Source: Rikenellaceae bacterium (lineage in GTDB: Bacteria > Bacteroidota > Bacteroidia > Bacteroidales > Rikenellaceae). Taken from it: DNA of 61,028 nucleotides. Below are positions 46,380-55,099 of the stretch, piece by piece (position 1 is the first letter of the stretch; the number at the start of each line of letters is the position of its first letter). The notes under the pieces are model-generated. The model saw nothing but the letters and a program-made list of their open reading frames with translations, had not been told where the DNA came from and searched no databases. The stretch lies in contig JAFPAT010000060.1 in assembly GCA_017425655.1 (NCBI GenBank), forward strand, positions 1-61,028, given 5' to 3'. Both the position numbers and the translations under genes were made by a program.

Positions 46380-48689
46380 TTACATCGTAAATTTCGCGCC
46401 TACAAAGAACATTCGCGGCGATGCGGGACCATAGATGTAGCCCGAATCCTTCAAAGCACCAAAATCGACATCGTTTTGGAAGGCATCGAAGGCATTCTTC
46501 ACTCCGCAATTCAGTTGCAGGGTGATACTGCGCGTAAGAGCGATATCGTATGCCAACTTTACCGAAAGGTCGAAGAACGAGGGTGTGCGTTTGAGCACAT
46601 CATCAGCCGAGTCGGGCATATAGTGCGGCACAAGCATTGGTCCCGTAAATGTACCATAGAGCGAGATGTCGAAATTACGAACAGGGCGAGCATTCAAACC
46701 GACATAACCATAGTGATCGGGCGAACGCAACATTGTGCGCTCGGCAGGTATCGCCTCATTTTCGCTCCACGCTACGGGGGTACGATATGTGCTGCGCTGG
46801 AACGTATAACCAATCTGCAACGAGTTATTGGCATCGAGAGCCGCCTTCGCCTCGAAATTCACGCCACGCACCTCGGCACGGTCGGCATTGGTACGCATCA
46901 ACACCTGATTACCTGCTGCGTCAGCATGCTGCTCAACCAACGTAAATACGTCATTCAGCGACGTATAGAAGCCCTCGACAAGCATATTCAACTGCACCTC
47001 GCCCATCGTAGCATAGATATCAGCCGAAGCTGTAATGCTATGCGAGTATTCAGGGCGCAAGTCGGGATCGAGCACGATAAGCGAGGCCTCGCCATTAACC
47101 GCCATCACGTGCAGATCCTCATCATAGGCCTGCGGAGCGCGATAGCCCGACGTATAGCCTGCGCGCAGGATCAGATTCTTGAAGGGCGTATAGCGAACAT
47201 TTGCTCGCGGGCTGAAAATCACACGATCGATCAGATTGTTCTTATCCAGACGCGCTCCGACAACAAAGTTCAACGCCTCGCTCTGCCACTCATTCTGTAC
47301 ATAACCGCCAATGGTCTGCGAGAGTTGCTTGATATGTCGGTCATAACCTGTCATATGGTCAATCAGGTTAGTATTATTAAACTCAACACCCATAGTCAAT
47401 TGCGACGGCAGGAAGAGCAACTTACGGAACGAATAGGCATATTGTGCGCCAGCTACAAAGGTATTATCAATCGTGCGACCATAAGCATTGGGATCTTTGC
47501 CGGCACCATAGTAACTGCGGCGACGGATGCCCTGAAACGACGAGTAGAGGTTTAACTTATGGCGATAATCCTTCGAAAAGAGATCGAAACGTAGGCCGCC
47601 ACCATTAATGCCGTGTCGTGTTTTCTCGGCAATCTCGGCCTCGTGTGGCGGAAGATCAAGGTTATCGCCACCGCGACGGAATTCGCGGATATGGTGGTAC
47701 TCGGCAGTCAGTTTCGAGTATGCCGAAGTTTTGTAATAGGCACGAAAACCTATTGTCTCGGAGTTTGTCGTAGGGATCTCCGAAAAACCGTCATCGTTGC
47801 GGTCATAGGCATCGCGGTCGCGGACCATTCCGAAGATGTAAGCACCTGCGCGATAGTCGTTCGAGACAAACGAGCCATTAAGCGAGGTCGAAATATCGGT
47901 CAGTCCGCCCTCCATTATACCCGTTGTATTCGACAACGAGAGCAGATTGCGCTGCGGCTCTTTGGTAATGATATTGACCACACCGGCAATGGCATTCGAG
48001 CCGAAGAGTGCCGAGCCACCTCCGCGTACAACCTCTACACGCTCGATCATACTTGCAGGCAACTGCTCCAAACCATAGACACCCGCCAGCGACGAGAAAA
48101 TGGGGCGGCTATCCAGCAAGATCTGGGTATATTGGCCCTCCAAACCGTTGATTCTCAACTGCGGGAAGCCGCAATTCGAGCAACTGTATTCGACACGCAC
48201 TCCGGGCTGATAGTTCAACGCCTCGGCGATGTTCGACGACGATGTGCGCTCGAAAAGCTCCGACGCGACGATATTAACAATTGTCGGAGCCTCCTTGCGA
48301 TTCACCTCCTGACGATTAGCCGACACAACGACTTGCTCTACCTCGACAGACGAGGGTTGCAGTTCAAAATTCAATTCGAGAGTCTTACCCGCTTTGAGCG
48401 TTACAACCTTCTCGACGGGATCGTAGCCGACCGATGATGCCACGACTGTCAATTCGGTGTCGTAAGGGACATTGGCCAACATATAGTGTCCGCCCTGATT
48501 GGTCGCCATACCGAGCGTTGTGCCGCGCACGGCGATTGTCGCGTATGCAATATGTTCGTGTGTTTTTGCATCAATTACGTGGCCAAGAAGGTGAGTATCG
48601 GTTGTTTTATCGCGACGCTGGGCCACAGCATCAGTAGCAGTAACGGCACACATCAATACCGCCACCGCAAAGAATATAATTTTCTTCAC
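46380..48689 (-). CDS. TonB-dependent outer membrane receptor with CxxC plug
   Basis: 769 residues if the start is GTG 48689, which gives a proper signal peptide (VKKIIFFAVAVLMCAVTATDAVAQ); no ATG fits. A carboxypeptidase-regulatory-like domain (about 30-110) precedes the plug (about 125-245), which has VEQVVVSANRQEVNRKEAP and a Cys170-Ser-Asn-Cys173 pair before GFPQLRINGLEGQYTQIL. Then VERVEVVRGGGSALFGSNAIAGVVNIITK and a 22-strand barrel ending KFTM. Ligand is probably a metal chelate, heme or cobamide. It follows an HxH-rich small membrane protein, which suggests a metal. Confidence 0.88.
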   Translation of the reverse strand: MKKIIFFAVAVLMCAVTATDAVAQRRDKTTDTHLLGHVIDAKTHEHIAYATIAVRGTTLGMATNQGGHYMLANVPYDTELTVVASSVGYDPVEKVVTLKAGKTLELNFELQPSSVEVEQVVVSANRQEVNRKEAPTIVNIVASELFERTSSSNIAEALNYQPGVRVEYSCSNCGFPQLRINGLEGQYTQILLDSRPIFSSLAGVYGLEQLPASMIERVEVVRGGGSALFGSNAIAGVVNIITKEPQRNLLSLSNTTGIMEGGLTDISTSLNGSFVSNDYRAGAYIFGMVRDRDAYDRNDDGFSEIPTTNSETIGFRAYYKTSAYSKLTAEYHHIREFRRGGDNLDLPPHEAEIAEKTRHGINGGGLRFDLFSKDYRHKLNLYSSFQGIRRRSYYGAGKDPNAYGRTIDNTFVAGAQYAYSFRKLLFLPSQLTMGVEFNNTNLIDHMTGYDRHIKQLSQTIGGYVQNEWQSEALNFVVGARLDKNNLIDRVIFSPRANVRYTPFKNLILRAGYTSGYRAPQAYDEDLHVMAVNGEASLIVLDPDLRPEYSHSITASADIYATMGEVQLNMLVEGFYTSLNDVFTLVEQHADAAGNQVLMRTNADRAEVRGVNFEAKAALDANNSLQIGYTFQRSTYRTPVAWSENEAIPAERTMLRSPDHYGYVGLNARPVRNFDISLYGTFTGPMLVPHYMPDSADDVLKRTPSFFDLSVKLAYDIALTRSITLQLNCGVKNAFDAFQNDVDFGALKDSGYIYGPASPRMFFVGAKFTM

Positions 48690-48748
48690 TTTTTTAATTT
48701 CGTTTTGATTATCTCTGTTGTTTGATGTAGAAAATCTACACGCACTCT

Positions 48749-48786
48749 TTGTGGCCGATTCGCGCAACGATGCCCGACAGCCACAA
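48749..48786. repeat. Inverted repeat in the gap before the TonB receptor
   Basis: TTGTGGC (48749-48755) and GCCACAA (48780-48786) are exact reverse complements 24 bases apart, between the HxH gene and the receptor. Could be a stem in the mRNA or an operator. No T run, no known riboswitch core. Confidence 0.4.
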
Positions 48787-48821
48787 CTCAAATGCATTTA
48801 GAATGGGATTTCAGCCCTACA

Positions 48822-49175
48822 TTAGGCCGAGACTACGCCCATAGGAGGGGCGCGCAACAACGCGATAGAGCCCACGAAACGGTTGGTGGGCAGCACATCA
48901 AAGGCCGAAATAATGCCGATCAGGGGGCATTCGATACGCATAAACACCACAGCCGCCACCGCGACAATCGAGAAGGTTGTCAGCTGGGCAATAAGTTGCA
49001 ATTCGGCTTTCGAGTGGGTATGCGACGAGCCATCTCCGCCAAACGAGAAGTGCGAATGGACAATTCGCTCGCCGTCGATAAAGTGCGTATGCGAGAAGAG
49101 AGTTGCTCCTGCATAGTAGGCAGCAAAGATCGCTAACGCAATAAGCGACAATATTTTACGGATTCTCTGTTTCAA
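48822..49175 (-). CDS. Small membrane protein with three HxH motifs
   Basis: 117 residues starting at TTG 49175, the only start that fits the promoter at 49199-49228. Two membrane helices (about 8-27 and 60-80) enclose a loop with His29-Thr-His31, His40-Ser-His42 and His52-Thr-His54 plus acidic residues, a likely metal-binding site facing the periplasm. The C-terminal third is moderately hydrophobic. No family name is recalled with certainty, but similar proteins sit next to TonB receptors in Bacteroidota. It leads the operon with the receptor at 46380. Confidence 0.7.
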   Translation of the reverse strand: MKQRIRKILSLIALAIFAAYYAGATLFSHTHFIDGERIVHSHFSFGGDGSSHTHSKAELQLIAQLTTFSIVAVAAVVFMRIECPLIGIISAFDVLPTNRFVGSIALLRAPPMGVVSA

Positions 49176-49198
49176 CTCTCTTCGTTTAATTTGCGACG

Positions 49199-49228
49199 CA
49201 AATTTAGCATTTTTTCCAAAATTGTCAA
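49199..49228 (-). promoter_or_regulatory. Promoter of the HxH/TonB receptor operon
   Basis: Minus-strand TTG (49226-49228), 19-bp spacer, TAAATTTG (49199-49206); start near 49192. Confidence 0.75.
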
Positions 49229-49252
49229 AACAGTTCGCTGCTTCAAACTAAA

Positions 49253-49282
49253 AAAAGGTCCGCCACACATAGCAGACCTTTT
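49253..49282 (-). terminator. Terminator of ruvB
   Basis: Arms 49253-49260 and 49275-49282; read on the minus strand it ends in a T run. It lies 22 nt after the ruvB stop. Confidence 0.75.
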
Positions 49283-49303
49283 CAAATAATATTTTAACAT
49301 TGA

Positions 49304-50317
49304 TTAAAACAATGTCTCCTGTGCCGAGGGGGGCAACTCGCCCAAATGGCGGTAGGCCTGTTCGGTCGCCTCACGACCACGCGGCGTGCGCTTCAAGAAG
49401 CCCTCCTTGATCAGGAACGGCTCATAGACCTCCTCAATCGTACCAGCCTCCTCGCCAACAGCCGTAGCGATAGTATTCAGGCCCACAGGACCGCCACTGA
49501 ACTTCTGGATAATGGTTGCCAGAATCTTATTGTCCATATGGTCCAGACCACGAGCATCGATATTGAGAGCCGAAAGCGCGATACGAGTGATTTCCAGATT
49601 GATACGGCCACCGCCCTTCACCATCGCGAAGTCCCTCACTCTACGCAACAACGCATTGGCAATTCGCGGTGTGCCACGACTGCGCATAGCGATCTCAATC
49701 GAAGCATCGTCATCAATGGGCACATCGAGAATCCTTGCCGAGCGGCGCACAATACCCGCCAACACACGCGTATCGTAATACTCCAAGTGGCAATTAATGC
49801 CGAAACGGGCACGCAGGGGCGAGGTGAGCAGACCGCTACGTGTCGTTGCGCCGATCAAGGTGAAGGGAGCCAACTCGATCTGAATCGAGCGTGCCGAAGG
49901 GCCTTTATCCAATACGATATCGATCTTATAGTCCTCCATTGCCGAGTAGAGATACTCCTCAACAATCGGGCTCAATCGGTGGATCTCATCGATAAACAGC
50001 ACATCGCCTTCGTTCAGGTTGGTAAGCAGACCCGCCAGATCGCCCGGCTTGTCGAGCACAGGGCCCGATGTCATTTTAAGCTGCGAACCCATCTCATTGG
50101 CGATGATACCCGCCAGCGTGGTCTTACCCAGACCCGGAGGGCCGTGCAACAGCACGTGATCGAGCGACTCTCCGCGCATCAACGCTGCGCGAATAAAGAT
50201 ATGGAGATTCTCGACAATCTTCTCCTGACCCGCGAAATTGGCCAACTCCTGCGGTCGGATACGATTCTCAAACTCCAAATCGCTCTCGATATTTCTCATA
50301 TTGCGATCTACGCCCAT
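49304..50317 (-). CDS. ruvB: Holliday junction branch-migration ATPase RuvB
   Basis: 337 residues, the family length. AAA+ Walker A GPPGLGKT at 59-66, Walker [10 protein letters not shown], sensor GATTRSGLL, and C-terminal winged helix with [12 protein letters not shown]. With RuvA it drives branch migration at Holliday junctions. A minus-strand -7 TATATTTG at 50345-50352 lies 28 nt before the start. Confidence 0.97.
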   Translation of the reverse strand: MGVDRNMRNIESDLEFENRIRPQELANFAGQEKIVENLHIFIRAALMRGESLDHVLLHGPPGLGKTTLAGIIANEMGSQLKMTSGPVLDKPGDLAGLLTNLNEGDVLFIDEIHRLSPIVEEYLYSAMEDYKIDIVLDKGPSARSIQIELAPFTLIGATTRSGLLTSPLRARFGINCHLEYYDTRVLAGIVRRSARILDVPIDDDASIEIAMRSRGTPRIANALLRRVRDFAMVKGGGRINLEITRIALSALNIDARGLDHMDNKILATIIQKFSGGPVGLNTIATAVGEEAGTIEEVYEPFLIKEGFLKRTPRGREATEQAYRHLGELPPSAQETLF

Positions 50318-50388
50318 AAGTTTTCAGATTTTCTTTTCAAAATACAAATATAGCGATTTTCAACCAATTGCCCACCCATCAGCCACAA

Positions 50389-50422
50389 AAAAATGGGGAG
50401 AACCCTGCGGAAAGGCTCTCCC
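50389..50422 (-). terminator. Terminator of the sigma-factor transcript
   Basis: Arms 50396-50404 and 50414-50422 pair with one mismatch; the minus-strand product ends in a T run (complement of 50387-50393). It separates the sigma operon from ruvB. Confidence 0.75.
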
Positions 50423-50445
50423 TCTGTCTTCAAAATTAACCCTTT

Positions 50446-50577
50446 TTACTTACGAGCGAAAATCTCACTCAAAATTGCATCGATATATAACAGTTCGTGA
50501 TCGCCACATATCACCTCATTGAGCAATAGACTCTCATCGTCAAAATGTTGTTTGTTTAATTTGTCAATCTCTTCCAT
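50446..50577 (-). CDS. 43-residue ORF downstream of the sigma factor
   Basis: ATG 50577 to TAA 50446, product MEEIDKLNKQHFDDESLLLN followed by EVICGDHELLYIDAILSEIF and ARK: acidic, soluble, probably helical. It starts 77 nt after the sigma-factor stop and ends 24 nt before the terminator, so it lies on the same transcript. No family recognised. It might be a small sigma partner or a chance frame; the position inside the transcript is the main support. Confidence 0.5.
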   Translation of the reverse strand: MEEIDKLNKQHFDDESLLLNEVICGDHELLYIDAILSEIFARK

Positions 50578-50654
50578 AGGCACACATCATAATCAAATTC
50601 ATTAGGCTTAAAGTACCTATTTAACGTATGTGCCCGACGATTTAGTATGTCAAA

Positions 50655-51239
50655 TTAACTTAAAATCAAATTTTTTTCTTTCATCATCTTGCGGAGGTTC
50701 AACAGAGCATAGCGCATACGACCCAGCGCGGTGTTGATACCGACACCCGTCATTTCGGCTATCTCCTTGAAACTCAAACCGGAGTAGTAACGCATCATCA
50801 CCACTTCGCGCTGCTCTTCGGGCAGTTCGGCAACCATTGCACGAATCTGCTCGCCGATCTGACCCTCGACAATATCATCCTCGACGGTACGCTCCGAGAA
50901 GCGCAACGTATTGAGAATATCGAAACCTGCATCGGCCTCGGTAACATTATTCGACTGCTTTTTCTGGCGGAAATGGTCGATCACCTGATTGTGGGCAATA
51001 CGCAGCACCCACGAGAGAAACTTTCCGTTATCGACATAACGGCCACTGTCGATGGTGCGAATTACTTTAATAAAGGTATCTTGGAAGATATCATCAGCCA
51101 CATCACGATCCTTCACCATCATACGGATATACTCCGTAACACGGCGACGATACTTTTCGATGAGTTGCGAGATTGCACTCTGATCACCCGAAAGATAACT
51201 ATTAAGTAATTGCTGATCACTTAATAACTGAACATTCAT
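50655..51239 (-). CDS. RNA polymerase sigma factor, ECF/RpoE-like
   Basis: 194 residues with sigma region 2 (about 20-95: YRRRVTEYIRMMVKDRDVADDIFQDTFIKV, shown in part, and FLSWVLRIAHNQVIDHFRQ) and region 4 (about 125-185: LPEEQREVVMMRYYSGLSFKEIAEM with the helix-turn-helix GVGINTALGRMRYAL). No anti-sigma gene or transmembrane partner is adjacent, unlike classical ECF pairs of Sus-type systems, so it may be controlled by expression level. The upstream 200 nt hold no clear promoter motif. Confidence 0.9.
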   Translation of the reverse strand: MNVQLLSDQQLLNSYLSGDQSAISQLIEKYRRRVTEYIRMMVKDRDVADDIFQDTFIKVIRTIDSGRYVDNGKFLSWVLRIAHNQVIDHFRQKKQSNNVTEADAGFDILNTLRFSERTVEDDIVEGQIGEQIRAMVAELPEEQREVVMMRYYSGLSFKEIAEMTGVGINTALGRMRYALLNLRKMMKEKNLILS

Positions 51240-51452
51240 ACCCTTCCTATTTTAATGGTTTAGAGTAGAATTTTTCGATAGGCAAATCAGATTTTAGAGT
51301 TAATAATTGTTTTTATTCGAGTGCAAGATAGCGAACTTTAACGAGTTTTGCAAATCTAATATTGATTTTTCTGCAATACTACCCACTCGTTACGACTTTT
51401 TGTACAAAATATATGCCAAACTGCGACGTTTGGCACACATTTTTCATTTTTG

Positions 51453-52649
51453 TCAGTCGAGACGGTCCAGACACCCGCGAATTATCGTGCAGCACTCCTC
51501 GATCTCCGCCTCCGAAATTGTCAGTGGCGGCGAGATGCGGAACGCCGTGTCGCAATAGAGGAACCAATCGCTCATCACGCCAGCCTCCTTGAACAGCTCC
51601 ATCAATCGATAGAGCTTGTCGGGTACGCCAAGTTCAATGGCAAGCAGCAGACCCGCGCGTCGAATCTCGAGCACCTGCTGATGATCCGCAAGTAGCCGCT
51701 CGAACATTGCACCCTTCTCTTCGGCCTTATGGTGCAGGTCGTTAGCCTCGATATAGTTCAGAGCTGCCAGACCCGCAGCACAGCAAACGGGATGACCGCC
51801 AAACGTAGTGATATGTCCCAACACGGGTGAATGGCTCAACGTAGACATAATCTCCGTACTCGAAACAAAAGCACCCAACGGCATACCGCCACCCAACGCC
51901 TTTGCCAAGCAGACGATGTCGGGCGTAACGCCATACTTTACACAAGCAAATATCTCGCCCGCACGACCGAAGCCCGTCTGAATCTCGTCGAAAATGAGCA
52001 GTGCACCCACCTCGTCGCAACGCTCGCGCAGAGCCTCCAAGAAACCCTCTCGTGGCAGACGCACACCCGCCTCACCCTGCACGGGCTCGACCAGAACAGC
52101 TGCCGTACGTGTCGTAATGCGTTTCAACTGCTCGAAATCGTTGAATTCCAGCGACTGCACATCGGGCAGCAGCGGTCGGAATGCCGCCTTCCACTCCTCG
52201 CCTTCGGGCGTGCCCATCATACTCATTGCGCCGTGGGTAGAGCCGTGATAGGCTCTGCGGAACGAGATCAACTCGGTACGACCCGTATATCTCTTTGCCA
52301 ACTTCAATGCGCCCTCGACCGCCTCGGCACCCGAATTGAGAAAATAGACACTCTCCAACGGATCGGGCAATAGCTCTGCTATACGTCGTGCATACTCCAC
52401 CTGCGGAGCTTCGACCAACTCTCCATAGACCATAACGTGCATATAGCGAGCGGCTTGCTGCTGAACAGCCTCGACAACCACAGGATTACAATGGCCGACA
52501 TTGCTGACCGACACACCCGCCACAAGGTCGTAGTAGCGTTTGCCCTCTGGCGTATAAAAGCACGAGCCCTCGGCGCGCTCCACCTCAACCAGCATCGGCG
52601 AGGGCGAGGTTTGAGCCACGTGTTGTAGAAATTGTTTGCGAAGTATCAT
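51453..52649 (-). CDS. Class-III PLP aminotransferase
   Basis: 398 residues. PLP lysine Lys250 in CLAKALGGGMPLGAF, Asp221 in IFDEIQTGFGRAG, and FLNSGAEAVEGALKLAKR. It resembles acetylornithine/ornithine-type and 4-aminobutyrate-type transaminases (fold type I). The neighbours are tRNA and ribosome maintenance genes, not arginine genes, so the exact substrate is open. It is the last gene of the cvpA-like, rsgA, trmH set, 32 bases after trmH. Confidence 0.88.
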   Translation of the reverse strand: MILRKQFLQHVAQTSPSPMLVEVERAEGSCFYTPEGKRYYDLVAGVSVSNVGHCNPVVVEAVQQQAARYMHVMVYGELVEAPQVEYARRIAELLPDPLESVYFLNSGAEAVEGALKLAKRYTGRTELISFRRAYHGSTHGAMSMMGTPEGEEWKAAFRPLLPDVQSLEFNDFEQLKRITTRTAAVLVEPVQGEAGVRLPREGFLEALRERCDEVGALLIFDEIQTGFGRAGEIFACVKYGVTPDIVCLAKALGGGMPLGAFVSSTEIMSTLSHSPVLGHITTFGGHPVCCAAGLAALNYIEANDLHHKAEEKGAMFERLLADHQQVLEIRRAGLLLAIELGVPDKLYRLMELFKEAGVMSDWFLYCDTAFRISPPLTISEAEIEECCTIIRGCLDRLD

Positions 52650-52681
52650 TTTTCAATTCACGATTCAAAATTCACAATTAT

Positions 52682-53416
52682 TTACTTTGCCGGCACCTTG
52701 AAGATCGGGGTATCGGGGAATCGGCGATTCAGCACACCAAACGGGTCGCGTGCCGAAGACATCAACCAACGGAAGTGCAATTCCATACGCTCACGCTCCG
52801 TAAGGTGCCAATCCTCTACCGCCGCACGCATACGCTGCGACAATATATATATAAGTATAGCTGCCGAAGCCGAAACATTGAGACTCTCAACCATTCCGCA
52901 CATCGGAATACGCACGAATTCGTCAGCCGCCTCGATCACCTCGTCGCTAATGCCCTTATCCTCCGTTCCGAAGACCAACGCAAATTTACCCTTCGTAACA
53001 TCGAACGACTCGGGCGACGAATCGCCACGATGGGGCGTTGTAGCCACAATGCGATAGCCATCGGCTCGCAGAGCCTCGATCGCCTCCGTGGTAGAATGGT
53101 GGCGATGCAGGTCGATCCACTTATCCGTACCGCGCACGATATTAAGGTTGGGGTTGAACTTGCAACGATCCTCGATCGTATGGATATCCTGCACACCGAA
53201 GGCCTCACAATGGCGCACCAATGCGCTGGCATTCTGGGCATGGTAGGTATTCTCCATACAAATAGTCATATAGCGTGTGCGGCTGTCAAGCGTGCGCGAG
53301 AGCACCTCGGCACGTTCATCTGTGATGAAATCGAGCAGATATTCAATGCGATCGCGATACCACTCATCGGAGCGACCCTCGGAGTCAAGCAACCACTTAC
53401 TTTCGATATTTTTCAT
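52682..53416 (-). CDS. trmH: SpoU-type tRNA ribose methyltransferase (TrmH-like)
   Basis: 244 residues with the knotted SPOUT methyltransferase motifs: NASALVRHCEAFG (motif 1), LVFGTEDKGIS (motif 2) and RIPMCGMVESLNVSASAAILIY (motif 3). The C-terminal extension TERERMELHFRWL agrees with TrmH, which makes Gm18 in tRNA. Another SpoU target cannot be excluded. Its start overlaps the rsgA end by 20 bases, showing co-translation. Confidence 0.87.
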   Translation of the reverse strand: MKNIESKWLLDSEGRSDEWYRDRIEYLLDFITDERAEVLSRTLDSRTRYMTICMENTYHAQNASALVRHCEAFGVQDIHTIEDRCKFNPNLNIVRGTDKWIDLHRHHSTTEAIEALRADGYRIVATTPHRGDSSPESFDVTKGKFALVFGTEDKGISDEVIEAADEFVRIPMCGMVESLNVSASAAILIYILSQRMRAAVEDWHLTERERMELHFRWLMSSARDPFGVLNRRFPDTPIFKVPAK

Positions 53417-54323
53417 CTTCGTCTAATATTTTCAAATAGCTTTCGTATCGTTCCAATGCGATACGTCCCTCTTTAACCGCCTCAACCACAGCGCAACGCG
53501 GCTCGTGAGTATGGGTACAGTTATAGAATTGACACCCCTCGGCCTCGCGCATCATCTCGGGGAAGTAGTGCCACAACTCCTCGTCGGCAATATCGATCAG
53601 GCCAAAGCCCTTGATACCCGGCGTGTCAATCACCGCACCACCCGACGGCAGAGGATACATCTGCGAGAAGGTGGTTGTATGCTTACCCTTCTGGTGCGCC
53701 TCCGAGATTGCGCCCGTACGAATGTCGATCGAAGGCTCAACGGCTCCGACAAGGGTCGATTTGCCGACACCCGAATTACCCGAAACGAGCGTCGTGCGCC
53801 CTGCCAGCAGTTCGCGCACCTCCTCGACACCCTCGCCCGAGGTTGCCGAGCACTCGATAATGCGGTAGCCCGCCAAGGTGTATATCTGCTTGAACGCCGC
53901 GAGCATCTCGGGCTCGGTGCGTGCCAGGTCGATCTTATTCAACACAATAGTTGCGGGCACGCGATAGGCCTCGCACGTAACCAGAAAGCGGTCGATAAAC
54001 TCCACATTGGTCGTGGGCGAAAACAGCGTCGCCACCAACATCGCCTGATTGATATTTGCCGCGATGATATGCGACTCCTTCGACAGATTCGATGCGCGAC
54101 GAATGATATAATTGCGGCGCGGCGCGACCTCCTCAATCATCCAGCCACCCGTCTGGTCGCACTCGCACTCCACACGATCACCCACGACGACAGGCGATGT
54201 CGAGCGCACACCTTTCAAGCGCATACGACCGCGAACGCGACAGCGCAACTGCTCGCCGCCGTCGCTCAAAACATCATACCAACTGCCTGTGGCTCGCACC
54301 ACAACACCTTCAACACGACTCAT
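53397..54323 (-). CDS. rsgA: Ribosome small-subunit maturation GTPase RsgA
   Basis: 308 residues. An N-terminal OB fold precedes a circularly permuted GTPase: NKID at 129-132, then GNSGVGKS at 182-189, then DTPG at 233-236. The zinc site follows the RsgA spacing C-x4-C-x-H-x5-C (Cys264, Cys269, His271, Cys277). It acts in late 30S maturation. It lies ten bases after the CvpA-like gene and overlaps trmH. Confidence 0.95.
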   Translation of the reverse strand: MSRVEGVVVRATGSWYDVLSDGGEQLRCRVRGRMRLKGVRSTSPVVVGDRVECECDQTGGWMIEEVAPRRNYIIRRASNLSKESHIIAANINQAMLVATLFSPTTNVEFIDRFLVTCEAYRVPATIVLNKIDLARTEPEMLAAFKQIYTLAGYRIIECSATSGEGVEEVRELLAGRTTLVSGNSGVGKSTLVGAVEPSIDIRTGAISEAHQKGKHTTTFSQMYPLPSGGAVIDTPGIKGFGLIDIADEELWHYFPEMMREAEGCQFYNCTHTHEPRCAVVEAVKEGRIALERYESYLKILDEDEKYRK

Positions 54324-54333
54324 ATCGTTCGAT

Positions 54334-54987
54334 CTATATATTTTCTATTTTTTCGATAATTGCCTCCTTGACCTTTTCACCTATCTGCTTATCGATCTTC
54401 GACTTAATGCTTTGATCAACATCGTTTTCTGCCGGTTGCTCGGTGATATTTTCGGGCGCAGCGGTCTCCTCTGCAGGCTCCTCTGCTACCGACTTGCTCA
54501 ATCCGACAACCTGCTCCTTAACTCGCTCAAAGAGGGGGAATATTTTTGTCGAGAAGTTACGCAAAGGCAGATATGCCTTCGAACTCTCAATCTTCTCGCG
54601 GCCGATCAACGAATAATTTACATTGAGCGTATCGATTGCCGCAATGACAAGGCTCGCAATAACAGCCATCTTCAACACCGATAACGCCGCACCAAAAAGC
54701 GAGTCGAAGATACCGAGCCCCGTCCAGCGAAACACACCTCGCAACAATCTGCTACCCAGCGTAATGACAATGACCGAAACAACCAGAACGGCAATAAATC
54801 CTGCCACCGAGGCCTCTGCCCCGTTCATTCCGAACCAGATGCCGACACGCTCGGCATAGCGAAATGCCAACCATGCGCCAACGACCAAAGCAGCCACACC
54901 TCCGATCTGCACCAACAAACCATCACGCACACCGTCATATATCGCCCAAAGGGCCACTGCGAGCAGGATAATATCGATAATATTCAT
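54334..54987 (-). CDS. CvpA-family membrane protein
   Basis: 217 residues: four hydrophobic helices in the first ~125 residues (IIDIILLAVALWAIYDGVRDG, VGAWLAFRYAERVG, FIAVLVVSVIVITLG, VLKMAVIASLVIAAI), the CvpA/colicin V production pattern, then a charged, acidic and Lys-rich cytoplasmic or periplasmic tail (about 150-217) of low complexity. CvpA relatives affect envelope homeostasis and purine-linked colicin export in E. coli; here it heads an operon with rsgA, trmH and the aminotransferase. Confidence 0.85.
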   Translation of the reverse strand: MNIIDIILLAVALWAIYDGVRDGLLVQIGGVAALVVGAWLAFRYAERVGIWFGMNGAEASVAGFIAVLVVSVIVITLGSRLLRGVFRWTGLGIFDSLFGAALSVLKMAVIASLVIAAIDTLNVNYSLIGREKIESSKAYLPLRNFSTKIFPLFERVKEQVVGLSKSVAEEPAEETAAPENITEQPAENDVDQSIKSKIDKQIGEKVKEAIIEKIENI

Positions 54988-55072
54988 CTTGTTTTCTTCG
55001 TTTTTAAGTATTGGTTAATAAATTGTTTTGTCGCTTTTGAGCACGAATTTAGCAATTTTTTCCGTTTATTCG

Positions 55073-55080
55073 TATCTTTG
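55073..55080 (+). promoter_or_regulatory. -7 element of the GH2 gene
   Basis: TATCTTTG, 20 nt before the ATG at 55100. No TTG at the usual spacing. Confidence 0.5.
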
Positions 55081-55099
55081 TAAAACAAAAAGTACTCCT

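Noticed and set aside
48690..48821. Cobalamin riboswitch before the TonB receptor
   Set aside because: No B12-box-like sequence was seen; the gap has only a 7-bp inverted repeat and a short hairpin.
51307..51452. Open frames between the aminotransferase and the sigma factor
   Set aside because: They mainly overlap the aminotransferase in other frames and have no promoter or recognisable product; the gap is best read as the sigma-factor upstream region.
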